Under the pieces are notes generated by a model. The model saw only the letters and a program-made list of their open reading frames with translations. It made no database searches and was not told the origin of the DNA. Below, piece after piece: positions 9,101 through 16,645 of a stretch of DNA of 64,000 nucleotides (positions within the stretch are counted from its first letter, which is position 1; every line of letters starts with the position of its first letter). Location: positions 1-64,000 of the forward strand of contig JAZQWV010000004.1 in NCBI GenBank assembly GCA_045632525.1, in the 5' to 3' direction. Source of the DNA: Fimenecus sp045632525 (GTDB lineage Bacteria; Bacillota; Clostridia; Oscillospirales; Acutalibacteraceae). The position numbers and the translations under genes are program-made.

Positions 9101-9556
9101 AGTAATGATGGCACAAACGAAAATGTTGTTGTAACACAACCAATAGAGAATGCGTTTGAATATAGAGAAGCTGATTATACAGAATATAACAACATGGTTG
9201 AGATAGCAAATAGCATTGACAGAAAACTTTATACAGAAGATTCTCTTAAACTGCTTGATGACATTTTAGCGCTTGATGTTTCTGGATATTCATTAGCTGA
9301 ACAAGATTTAGTTGAGGAACAAACTTTTGCAATAAAAAAAGCCATTGAATTGCTCGAATATGCCTTTACAACAGGTGACATTAATAATGATGGCAACATT
9401 TCACTTGTTGATGCAAGAATGGTTTTGCAAGCCGTAGCAAATACAATAACGCTAGACGACATTCAAAATCTTGCTGCTGATATGAATGGAGACGGAGAAA
9501 TCACTCTTGTGGATGCCCGAATGGCTCTGCAAGCAGTTACAAACTCAACTCAATAA
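6107..9556 (+). CDS. Secreted subtilisin-like protease with BspA-type LRRs and a dockerin
   Basis: A 1149-residue multidomain exported protein; the start at 6107 follows GGAGGTG. Order: signal peptide (1-25); acidic linker; I9-like propeptide (about 110-175); S8 catalytic domain with Asp225 (VLDSGVD), His261 (FGHGTHVAG), oxyanion Asn344 and Ser409 (SGTSMAAP); a short beta domain; about ten BspA-like leucine-rich repeats (about 560-920); an Ig-like segment (YNCTYQWYEND); and a C-terminal type I dockerin with two calcium repeats (GDINNDGNISLVDAR and ADMNGDGEITLVDAR). It should be secreted and docked onto a cohesin-bearing scaffold or surface protein. It is monocistronic, with its own promoter and terminator. 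Confidence 0.92.
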   Translation: MKKILSIFMSLMFLILSVADGFSALSLAYVDSSNLNTFASGLAEMIRTYDIENDTEEDAESSDTDIPDIDYPIVYEGIENEINNFYSSGFYEIANDEEPNIETKDFSTCRLIVKSKKKIDYQGAIDCISGYKDLYILQFDTDFNTEKAYDYYQSLDYIEYVEVDTICSVESEEEGGIPNINPEIVVGGNVTGEALSWISEEIGYESIREELKERALKDVTIAVLDSGVDTDHEFLVDRLLPNDVNLSSTGATDSCEDDFGHGTHVAGIIVDNTPDSVKIKPYKVLNYDGKGSTSLIAIAVDMAVEDGADIINLSLTAEGHQQMLEDSINEAVKQNVNVIVAAGNNSANLSKKTYSPACVESAVTVSAVDKNHKLSKYSNYNGTIDIAAPGDNIKSCYLNNTYSLMSGTSMAAPQVSAGYAIVRSAFPDKTAEEVEEMIERYAIKMEENSGENKYGAGILYLKYILQTIPRTASVQFSVVKTEFNKAFKLTLTCPEEDSIIFYVINGEDDVEIDFVTGTKYTEPITIGDSTKITAVAISKGKAFSLPVTYEYTRVFETEDEKYDISSSGLITNYAGNDMDIVVPDKIRGITVKGIDADAFKNDHVIRSVHLPDTATKIGKNAFYGCSNLETVTGNGLTTISDNAFQISTIQSVPFNQITSIGKYAFSGCNNLQNVDLSNVTTISASAFENAQGLGEIELTNAKTVNSFAFRNSDVTKVNAPVLTSLNEGVFSECRSLEFLKAEEVFNVAKSAFKYCSALVTVRLPKATNIANEVFYYSSIKFVDLPEATKLGNNAFCGCEQLRVASLPKVEKLGTNAFINCKMLSVLNLTSLSSIEYSVFSNCESLKSLWLPNVKTIGSNVFQNTYIEYLQFDTVEKIGNLPSTLKGLVLPSTVTSITATTPPTNFIVYGFNESYAQQYAEQVNKEFKPVPCVIFEMPQQVSVEDRFIHAYAIGYNCTYQWYENDVVSNEGGTPIEGATKFFYEPKREDGAIAYYCIITSNDGTNENVVVTQPIENAFEYREADYTEYNNMVEIANSIDRKLYTEDSLKLLDDILALDVSGYSLAEQDLVEEQTFAIKKAIELLEYAFTTGDINNDGNISLVDARMVLQAVANTITLDDIQNLAADMNGDGEITLVDARMALQAVTNSTQ

Positions 9557-9563
9557 AATATTT

Positions 9564-9597
9564 AAAGCCTTGAATTTTAAAATTCAAGGCTTTTTGT
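9564..9597. terminator. Bidirectional intrinsic terminator
   Basis: A perfect 15-bp inverted repeat (AAAGCCTTGAATTTT and its complement) with T-tracts on both strands, separating the protease gene from the convergent fliB-like gene, whose stop codon it reaches. Confidence 0.9.
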
Positions 9598-10520
9598 TAT
9601 GAGATTAATGCATCTAAATTTTCCTGTGAATATTCGATTTCATTTGAATACATTCTTGAATACTCAACAATATCTTCAAAGGTTAAAGAGTTGTATTTGC
9701 TGATATGATACTGACATAATGCATAAATTACATTCACACTTGTTTTAATGAATTTTATAATGTTTTCTTCATAAATTCCATCAAGTACAAGTGTGAAATG
9801 ACGATATGTAAAATAAACAAGCAGTTGCTCAAAACAAATACAAAATTCATTTGGAATTTCAATATCTTTTATATTATCATAATCATCAGTTAGTTCATTT
9901 AAAAGATTTTTCCAATTATTATCAAGAATTTCTAGTGAAAGATATTTTTCCAACAATTCTTTTGAACAGAAGTCATTATTTAAAGACATTCTTTCTTTAA
10001 TTGCTAAATCTCTGTTTTGAAAATATTCAAAAGTATTATTTCGCTTAATAAAGAATTCTTTTTCAAAATCATCACTTTCTTCTATGAGTGTATCATGGAA
10101 AAGTTCAATGATTTTCACTTTTTCTTCTTGTGATAGAATAAGTCTTGCTGCTTCTTCGCAACAAAGACCAATGCCAATTTCAGTTCTGTCAGAATAAAAA
10201 TTTCTGAAACGGGGATGGTCATTGCAAATCTGACAAAGGGCATCCTCTGAAAGATTTAGAATAATGTCACAAAGATTGTTCTCATTTAAGAATGGACATC
10301 TTTCGACATCGGTCAATTTAAAGCAGTTACATTCATCTTGTGTGACAATGTTTTCTCTTAATTTTTTTCCAAAATCAGAGTCAATACTTTTATAGTATTC
10401 AAAAGTTTCATCATCAATATCAATTTCCCAACCGATGCAACAACTGTGACGGCATCGGTCAGCTATACATTTGAAATTGTTATAATAATCAGGAGCAAAT
10501 GTTTTCATAAAATCACTCAT
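9597..10520 (-). CDS. FliB-like (flagellin lysine-N-methylase family) Cys-cluster protein
   Basis: A 307-residue cytosolic protein with a Cys-rich N-terminus typical of the YkgJ/FliB group: CIADRCRHSCCIGW, then CNCFKL, CPFLN, LCDI, CQICNDHPR and GLCCEEAARL. These cysteines probably bind a metal or Fe-S centre. Databases name the family after Salmonella FliB, which methylates flagellin lysines, but no flagellar gene is visible here, so that role is doubtful. Its ATG overlaps the end of the upstream ABC transporter gene by eight bases (GATGAGTGA), indicating translational coupling, so it may act with the exporter. Confidence 0.72.
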   Translation of the reverse strand: MSDFMKTFAPDYYNNFKCIADRCRHSCCIGWEIDIDDETFEYYKSIDSDFGKKLRENIVTQDECNCFKLTDVERCPFLNENNLCDIILNLSEDALCQICNDHPRFRNFYSDRTEIGIGLCCEEAARLILSQEEKVKIIELFHDTLIEESDDFEKEFFIKRNNTFEYFQNRDLAIKERMSLNNDFCSKELLEKYLSLEILDNNWKNLLNELTDDYDNIKDIEIPNEFCICFEQLLVYFTYRHFTLVLDGIYEENIIKFIKTSVNVIYALCQYHISKYNSLTFEDIVEYSRMYSNEIEYSQENLDALIS

Positions 10521-12315
10521 CTTTATATTTTTCTGCTTGAAGATTGAACATATAAGCGTAAGTACCGTTTAAACTCATAAGTTCCTGATGGCTTCCGCTT
10601 TCAATGATTCTGCCATTTTCCATAACATATATTCTGTCGGCATTTACTGTGGTTGAAAGTCTGTGAGAAATGAAAATAACGGTTTTCTTGTCCGCAGCTT
10701 CAATCATTGCTTGGTTAAGATTATATTCAGCAACAGGGTCAAGGTTTGCACTTGGTTCGTCAAGAATTACGTAAGGACAATCCTTGTAGAATGCTCGTGC
10801 AATAGCGGTTTTCTGTGCTTCACCACCCGAGAACATAACACCTTCATCGTCAAATTCTCTCAAAAGTTCAGTCTTTATTCCATTTTTTAGTTCCTTGTTA
10901 AATCCGCTATGTCGTAGTGCATCCCATACTCTATTTTTATCGGGATTAACATCAAGAGCAACATTTTCGCCAAGACTGCAAGAGAAAATTTGAAAATCCT
11001 GAAATACTGCGGCGAAACGGTCTCTGTGAGAGTCTGCGGTAGCATTTTTAATGTTTTCACCATCAATAAGAATTTCACCTTCTGTGGCATCGTAAAGCCT
11101 TAATAACAGGTTTGTGAGCGTCGTTTTACCCGCACCGTTGTAGCCAACTAACGCAATTTTTTCATAAGGTTTGATTGTAAGATTAATGTCTTCAAGCGTA
11201 GGTTTGTCATTGTTAGGGTAGGTGAATGAAAGATTTTTAATAGTGATTTCTTTTGGCTCAGTTTTCTTTGCCTTTACACCGCCATTTTTAATCTTAAAAT
11301 CAGCATTTAAGAATTCACGGTATTTGTCAATCATTTTTCCTTGCTCAGAGAAACGAGCCAAAGCCCATACTGTCAGGAATTGGAATGACATAGCCACAGC
11401 GTGTGCACCGTTAAAGGTTGCCACAAAATCACCTGCAGAAAGTGTGTCTTTAACAAGAACACAATATCCCATATAAAGTGGAAGAATAAACATAAATCCA
11501 AGTTCCTGCACACCGATATTCTGAATACAGTTAAGTGTGGAAATCTTGTCCCAATACTTCTTTTGATTCATAATAACATCGTCAGCAGCATCATTATATC
11601 GGTCAATAAGAAGTGGTGAAATATTGTTCATTCGAACTTCTTTAGCATAATCCTGCAAATAGAAAACTCGTTGAAAATAGTCTGCTCGTCTGTGATATTT
11701 TGCATTTTCAATTCGTCTTTCCATCATAAGTGTACCAACACGTTTACTGATAGGAAGAAAAACGCAGATAACAACAAGAATAATCACAAGACACCAAGGG
11801 TCAATGGTGAAAAGCACCGAAGAAACTGTCACAAGTGAAATAATGTGACCGATATACATTCTCACAAGTCCCAAAAGATTTTGTATATTACCCGATGATG
11901 ACTCAATGGTGAGAATGAAATTGTTATAGAATTCAGGATTATCATAAGATTCCAAGTCTAGACTTCTTGCTTTTTCATAAAGTTTCTGATTTAAACCATA
12001 GTAAAGTCTTTCTCGTTCCATATTCCAATAAAATTCCCTGAATAACCAGGAAATCACAGTTGAACCCACAAGAACAAGTGCAATAACTATAACTGCATAA
12101 AAAATTCGTTCAAGATTAGTGCCCTCTGTAACAACATCAATGATATATTTAACACCAATAACGCGAATAAGGTTGTTGGGCAATATCATCAGAAGTCCCC
12201 ACATAATTTCACCAAGAACAAGCAGGGGAGATACGCTGAACATAAGATGCACGAAGAAGAAAATGTTTGATGGCATTGAGTGAACGGTCTTTTCCTTTTG
12301 CTTTTTCTTAAACAT
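10513..12315 (-). CDS. ABC exporter, permease-ATPase subunit B
   Basis: A half-transporter of 600 residues: six membrane helices then an ATPase domain. Motifs are Walker A GYNGAGKT (about 391-398), signature FSGGEAQK, Walker B YVILDEPSA with the catalytic Glu, and switch ISHRLS. The start at 12315 is chosen because AGGTGG lies seven bases upstream and gives normal length; the longer open frame would run deep into the upstream gene. It overlaps that gene by eight bases. The two dissimilar half-transporters should form a heterodimeric exporter, as in BmrCD or PatAB; the substrate is unknown. Confidence 0.9.
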   Translation of the reverse strand: MFKKKQKEKTVHSMPSNIFFFVHLMFSVSPLLVLGEIMWGLLMILPNNLIRVIGVKYIIDVVTEGTNLERIFYAVIVIALVLVGSTVISWLFREFYWNMERERLYYGLNQKLYEKARSLDLESYDNPEFYNNFILTIESSSGNIQNLLGLVRMYIGHIISLVTVSSVLFTIDPWCLVIILVVICVFLPISKRVGTLMMERRIENAKYHRRADYFQRVFYLQDYAKEVRMNNISPLLIDRYNDAADDVIMNQKKYWDKISTLNCIQNIGVQELGFMFILPLYMGYCVLVKDTLSAGDFVATFNGAHAVAMSFQFLTVWALARFSEQGKMIDKYREFLNADFKIKNGGVKAKKTEPKEITIKNLSFTYPNNDKPTLEDINLTIKPYEKIALVGYNGAGKTTLTNLLLRLYDATEGEILIDGENIKNATADSHRDRFAAVFQDFQIFSCSLGENVALDVNPDKNRVWDALRHSGFNKELKNGIKTELLREFDDEGVMFSGGEAQKTAIARAFYKDCPYVILDEPSANLDPVAEYNLNQAMIEAADKKTVIFISHRLSTTVNADRIYVMENGRIIESGSHQELMSLNGTYAYMFNLQAEKYKDE

Positions 12316-14134
12316 TTTCATCCACCTCACTTTCTCCCTTATAACTTGAAGCCTGTAATGTGAACATTTTGCTGTATTCACCATTCTGTGCCATAAGTTC
12401 ACTATGTGAACCTGACTCAAGAATTGTACCGTCACCAAGCACAAAAATTCTGTCAGAAAGCACAGCACTTGAAAGTCGATGTGAAATATATATAACAGTT
12501 TTGTCTTTTGTTACATCAATTAAGTTTTCATACATTTTATATTCTGCAATAGGGTCAAGAGCAGAGCTTGGCTCGTCGAGAATTGCGATTTCAAAATCGC
12601 GTGCAAAAAGACGTGCAGCTGAAACCTTTTGATTTTCGCCACCTGAAAGACCCGCACCATCAATTTCAAACTCACGGGTAAGCACAGTATCAGCACCCTT
12701 TGGAAGATTTTGAATTTTCTCCCACACACCACTACGACGAAGGGCGTTTTCGGCAATTATTTTTTCATCGTCACTACATTCGTGACACATAATGTTTTCA
12801 TTAACAGAAACTGCGAAGTTTTTATAGTCCTGAAAAACTGTCGCAAAAGCATTACGCAAGGAATTCACATTATATTCCTTAACATTAATACCGTTGTAAA
12901 GTATTTCACCTTCATCAGGGTCATAAAAACGAAGCAGAAGCTTAACAAGAGTTGATTTGCCCGCACCGTTGATACCAACAATTGCAATAGTTTCACCTTT
13001 ATCTATTTTAAATGAAACATTTTTAAGGATAGTCTTGTTTGTGTCAGGGTAACCGAAAGCAACATTTTTAAATTCTATACTCTCGAATTTTTCTGCATCT
13101 TTTCCACCATCTGTGATTTTTGGTTCATAGTCAAAGAAATCACGCAAATTCTGGAAGAAAAGTGCCATCTGGCTCATTTCGTCAAAGCCTTCTGCAATAC
13201 TCATTGTGGAATCGCGAACAGAGTTGATTGATGAAAGCACAACAGAAAATGATGAAATTGAAAGTGATTGTGTAAAAATGAATTGGTATCCTGCAAAGGC
13301 ATAAGTGCCGATAATCGGAATAAAATCGCTGAAAAGGGAGCTGACCATACTGTAAAAGAACAGTTTAGGACCGTATTTTTTCAAAATTACAATATTAGCA
13401 TCAATTGCAGCCTTAAATCGACCAATCAGAACTGCAAAAATATTTGATGTTCTCATATCCTTTGAATATTCCTTTAAGAACATTGTTCGTTGGATATATG
13501 CCTTGATTCTGTTATTTGTTGTCATTTCAAGGTCACGTTTATAAACTGCTTTGCTTTTTAAAATTTCAATAACAAAAACAAGAGTAACAGGTAAAAGGAA
13601 CAACAGATACATAGGGTTAATAACCGTAACTGTTGTGACAACACAGATAAGTGCAATTATACCACCGATAATAGCGGCAACATCCCAACAAATCAGGTCG
13701 TAATAGCTTGATGAAAGCACAAGAGTAGCCCTTTGATATTTGTCATAAAATTCAGGGTTTTCATAACAGCTTACATCAAGCTGTGTTGCTTTTTCAAATA
13801 TCTTGTTGTTAACATTTTTAAGGACAACCTTTGTAGCAACAAGGCGTTGACGAGTGGCGTAATTTGAAATTACATTTACGGCTACACAAATACCTAAGAA
13901 CAATAAAAGATAAACAAAGTATGTTTTAAAATCGGCATCACCGTCAATGATACTTAAAAGCACCTTCAAGAACAAAATATTCTGAAGATACATAGTTAAA
14001 ACCTTGTTGGAAATTTCCGTAACAAGATAGCCGATTAAAAGTCTTTTGTCAGCTTCCCATACGAGTTTTAAGGCAAATATAACGTTTTTAAAAATGGGAA
14101 CTTTGACAGGTTCGTGAAGTTTAATCCACCTCAT
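12308..14134 (-). CDS. ABC exporter, permease-ATPase subunit A
   Basis: A 608-residue half-transporter with six membrane helices and a C-terminal ATPase domain: Walker A GINGAGKS (about 387-394), signature LSGGENQK, Walker B IAILDEPSSALDP, switch ISHRLSSA. Both subunits keep the catalytic Glu after Walker B, so neither ATP site is obviously dead. AAGGAG precedes the ATG. It is the first structural gene after the leader ORF and intrinsic terminator at 14161-14195, so its transcription probably depends on read-through. A drug, peptide or lipid exporter is likely; there is no C39 peptidase domain, which argues against a bacteriocin-processing type. Confidence 0.9.
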   Translation of the reverse strand: MRWIKLHEPVKVPIFKNVIFALKLVWEADKRLLIGYLVTEISNKVLTMYLQNILFLKVLLSIIDGDADFKTYFVYLLLFLGICVAVNVISNYATRQRLVATKVVLKNVNNKIFEKATQLDVSCYENPEFYDKYQRATLVLSSSYYDLICWDVAAIIGGIIALICVVTTVTVINPMYLLFLLPVTLVFVIEILKSKAVYKRDLEMTTNNRIKAYIQRTMFLKEYSKDMRTSNIFAVLIGRFKAAIDANIVILKKYGPKLFFYSMVSSLFSDFIPIIGTYAFAGYQFIFTQSLSISSFSVVLSSINSVRDSTMSIAEGFDEMSQMALFFQNLRDFFDYEPKITDGGKDAEKFESIEFKNVAFGYPDTNKTILKNVSFKIDKGETIAIVGINGAGKSTLVKLLLRFYDPDEGEILYNGINVKEYNVNSLRNAFATVFQDYKNFAVSVNENIMCHECSDDEKIIAENALRRSGVWEKIQNLPKGADTVLTREFEIDGAGLSGGENQKVSAARLFARDFEIAILDEPSSALDPIAEYKMYENLIDVTKDKTVIYISHRLSSAVLSDRIFVLGDGTILESGSHSELMAQNGEYSKMFTLQASSYKGESEVDENV

Positions 14135-14160
14135 ATTTTTTCTCCTTATTTTTCTAGATT

Positions 14161-14195
14161 AAAAATAAAAAATCCGTAGGCACTTCTACCCACGG
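14161..14195 (-). terminator. Attenuator: intrinsic terminator between leader ORF and ABC exporter genes
   Basis: On the minus strand CCGTGGGTA (14187-14195) pairs with TGCCTACGG (14174-14182) around the loop GAAG, followed by T6ATTTTT. It lies 31 bases after the leader ORF stop and before the exporter ribosome binding site, so transcription must pass it to reach the transporter genes. Confidence 0.82.
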
Positions 14196-14225
14196 TGACG
14201 AAATACAATATCCTAAATGAAAAAC

Positions 14226-14315
14226 TCAATCGCAAGAACAGGAGTTGTATTGAAGAAAAGGGCAGAAAGGGTTAGATGTATTGAATTTTCTGTTTCTATA
14301 CCAACGGTTTGTCAT
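14226..14315 (-). CDS. 29-residue leader peptide upstream of the ABC exporter
   Basis: A short ORF of 29 codons ending in TGA, with AAGGAG about ten bases before its ATG and a consensus promoter 55 bases upstream. The peptide begins MTNRWYRNRK, is Arg/Asn/aromatic-rich in its first half, and carries three cysteines in its last twelve residues (FCPFLQYNSCSCD). It has no hydrophobic signal segment. Because an intrinsic terminator follows before the exporter genes, the best reading is a regulatory leader peptide working by ribosome-mediated attenuation, as described for BmrB of the Bacillus bmrCD operon. A small exported peptide is the alternative. Confidence 0.65.
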   Translation of the reverse strand: MTNRWYRNRKFNTSNPFCPFLQYNSCSCD

Positions 14316-14369
14316 TAGATTTCTGCTCCTTTCTTGAAAATTTTGGTTGAACGTTTTTGTAACTCTTAA

Positions 14370-14398
14370 ATTATATTACCAGAATAAACCAATGTCAA
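14370..14398 (-). promoter_or_regulatory. Consensus SigA promoter of the ABC exporter operon
   Basis: On the minus strand TTGACA (14398-14393) and TATAAT (14375-14370) separated by 17 bases: a perfect consensus match. It lies back to back with the promoter of the MFS gene. Confidence 0.88.
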
Positions 14399-14405
14399 GA
14401 AATGA

Positions 14406-14434
14406 TTGACTAATTTTAAAAAATATTATATATT
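14406..14434 (+). promoter_or_regulatory. Probable promoter of the MFS transporter gene
   Basis: TTGACT (14406-14411) and TATATT (14429-14434) with a 17-base spacer, divergent from the exporter promoter, which is only eight bases away. Confidence 0.55.
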
Positions 14435-14466
14435 TACTAAAGTTATTGTGAAATTGTGGTGATATT

Positions 14467-15630
14467 TTGATAGTGATATTAGTTGTAATTTATATCGTCT
14501 TTATTTCTTTGGGACTTCCCGATTCACTTTTTGGTGCAGCTTGGCCGGTTGTACACAAGGATTTTGCTATTCAAGAAAGTTTTGCGTCTTTATATGGCAT
14601 AATCACAGGTGTTTGTGTAGGTGGCGTAAGCTTTGTTGCCGGTAAAGTAATACGAAAATTTGGTACATCTTTAGTTACACTTGTTTCCACTTTGCTTACT
14701 GTATTAGGTCTTTTAATTATGAGTGTTTCACCTAATATCGTTGTTATGATGCTTGGTGCAGTAGTTTTAGGCTATGGTGCAGGTGTAATTGATACAGCAC
14801 TTAATAATTTTGTATCACTTCATTATAAAGCGCAGCACATGAATTGGCTTCATGCCTTTTGGGGTATTGGTGTTACCGTAAGTCCGCTTATAATGTCATT
14901 TTTCTTATCAGGTGAAACTGGCTCTTGGCGTAATGGGTATCGTGTAATTGCATTATTGCAACTGTCAGTTGCTGTTGTTATTGCTTTTTCTTTAAAAAGA
15001 TGGCGCCAAATTAAAGAGAATGCTGAAACACAAGAAGTTTCAGGTGAAAATAAAAAAAGCTTAATTGAAATACTAAAAATTAAGGGTGTGCTTACAAGTC
15101 TGCTTTCTCAGGGACTATATTGTAGTATGGAATTTCTTATTGGCACTTGGGGCGCATCATTCCTTGTTCATGTTCATACATTACAACCCGACGAAGCGGC
15201 AAAGTGGATTTCATTGTATTTTTGCGGAATAACAGTAGGTAGAATTATATCAGGATTTATTTCAATGAAAGCCACTGATAATACAATGATTCGTTTAGGT
15301 ATTGCAACCTCATTTGTGGGTATTATAATTTTAGCTCTACCACTTGGAAAAATTTCACTTTTGGGGTTATTGCTTATCGGTATAGGTTTTGGACCAATTT
15401 TCCCAAGTATATTACATAGTGTGCCTGACCGTTTTGGCGAAGAATATTCTGCTGATATTACAGGTTTTCATATGGGTGGTGCGTATGGTATAGGATTCGG
15501 AATTCAGTTGGTTTTCGGATTTATAGCAACTGCAACAACATTTAATATCACAACTTTTGTATTATTGGCACTTTGTATTGCACTTTTCTTTGCAAACGAA
15601 GTTACAATTAAAATGCTTAAAAATAAATAA
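14467..15630 (+). CDS. MFS transporter
   Basis: A 387-residue, 12-helix major facilitator superfamily protein resembling the fucose-permease/YfkF-like branch (GLPDSLFGAAWPVV at the N-terminus; ALNNFVSLHY, then HAFWGIGVTVSP in helix 4-5; a second-half GFGPIFPSILHSVPDRFG). The start is uncertain: TTG at 14467 and GTG at 14473 are both near a weak GGTGAT box, and no ATG is suitable. Substrate unknown; this branch covers sugars and drugs. The bile salt hydrolase gene begins 43 bases after its stop, so the two may be co-transcribed, which would allow transport of a bile-related compound. Confidence 0.8.
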   Translation: MIVILVVIYIVFISLGLPDSLFGAAWPVVHKDFAIQESFASLYGIITGVCVGGVSFVAGKVIRKFGTSLVTLVSTLLTVLGLLIMSVSPNIVVMMLGAVVLGYGAGVIDTALNNFVSLHYKAQHMNWLHAFWGIGVTVSPLIMSFFLSGETGSWRNGYRVIALLQLSVAVVIAFSLKRWRQIKENAETQEVSGENKKSLIEILKIKGVLTSLLSQGLYCSMEFLIGTWGASFLVHVHTLQPDEAAKWISLYFCGITVGRIISGFISMKATDNTMIRLGIATSFVGIIILALPLGKISLLGLLLIGIGFGPIFPSILHSVPDRFGEEYSADITGFHMGGAYGIGFGIQLVFGFIATATTFNITTFVLLALCIALFFANEVTIKMLKNK

Positions 15631-15673
15631 AAAAATAAACAGTACACATACTATACCGAAAGGATTTGATAGT

Positions 15674-16645
15674 ATGTGTACTGCTGTTTCTTACAGAACA
15701 AAGGACCATTATTTTGGCAGAACTCTTGACCTTGAATATTCATTTGAAGAAAGAATAGTCATAACACCAAGAAATTTTCAGTTTAAATTTAAGCATATTA
15801 AAGAGATTAAAAATCATTATGCGATTATCGGAATGGCAACTGTTGTTGATAATTATCCCTTATACTATGATGCAGTAAATGAACAAGGACTCTGCATTGC
15901 AGGGCTTAATTTTCCTGATTATTGCAACTATCACGACTGTTGCGATGAAAATGATAATTTGGCATCTTATGAGTTAATTCCTTATATTCTCTCGAATTGC
16001 AAGAATGTGAATGAAGCAAAACAATTGCTTGAAAACATTAACATTACAAATGATGATTTCAATAAAGATTATAAATCAACGCCACTTCATTGGATGATTT
16101 CTGATAAAGACCAATCCATTACTATTGAAAGTATTGACGATGGATTAAAGGTCTATTATAACCCCGTTGATGTTCTTACAAACAACCCACCATTTCCAAT
16201 GCAGATTTTCAATTTGAACAATTATATGAGTTTGTCAGTAAATGACCCTGAAACCACTTTCTGCGATAATCTTAATCTATATAATTATAGTAGTGGAATG
16301 GGTGCTCTTGGTTTGCCGGGCGATATGTCGTCTCAGTCAAGATTTGTTCGTGGTGCTTTTGTAAGGCTTAATTCTGTAGCAGAAAAAGGTGAAAACGAAA
16401 GTGTGAGCCAGTTTTTTCATATTCTTGATTCTGTGTCACAACCCCGTGGTGTTGTGAAAGTTGAAGATAAATATGTTAAAACGATTTACTCATCATGTTG
16501 CAACACAAACAAGGGGATTTATTATTATACAACCTATGAAAATAGAAGAATTTCATCAGTAAATCTTAACAATGAAAATCTTGACAGAACTTGCCTTGTT
16601 GTGTATAATCTTGAAACAGAGCAAAGCATTTTTAATCAGAATTAA
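15674..16645 (+). CDS. bsh: Bile salt hydrolase (choloylglycine hydrolase family)
   Basis: An Ntn-hydrolase of 323 residues that cleaves the amide bond of glycine- or taurine-conjugated bile salts. The start at 15674 places the nucleophile Cys2 right after Met (MCTAVSYRTK), with AAAGGA upstream. Residues equivalent to the catalytic set of Clostridium BSH are visible: Cys2, Arg16 and Asp19 (FGRTLDLEYS), Asn79 (AGLNFP), Asn170 (VLTNNP) and Arg223 (SQSRFVR). TPLHWMISD, GLPGD and GIYYYTTYEN are further BSH-like blocks. Penicillin V acylase is the main alternative, but the overall pattern is closer to bile salt hydrolases. The enzyme is intracellular, with no signal peptide. Confidence 0.88.
   Translation: MCTAVSYRTKDHYFGRTLDLEYSFEERIVITPRNFQFKFKHIKEIKNHYAIIGMATVVDNYPLYYDAVNEQGLCIAGLNFPDYCNYHDCCDENDNLASYELIPYILSNCKNVNEAKQLLENINITNDDFNKDYKSTPLHWMISDKDQSITIESIDDGLKVYYNPVDVLTNNPPFPMQIFNLNNYMSLSVNDPETTFCDNLNLYNYSSGMGALGLPGDMSSQSRFVRGAFVRLNSVAEKGENESVSQFFHILDSVSQPRGVVKVEDKYVKTIYSSCCNTNKGIYYYTTYENRRISSVNLNNENLDRTCLVVYNLETEQSIFNQN

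Noticed and set aside
14226..14315. Leader ORF as a lanthipeptide or other modified bacteriocin precursor
   Set aside because: No modification enzyme (LanM/LanB, radical SAM, YcaO) or C39 peptidase domain is nearby; the terminator layout fits a regulatory leader better, although a modified peptide is not excluded because of the FliB-like gene.
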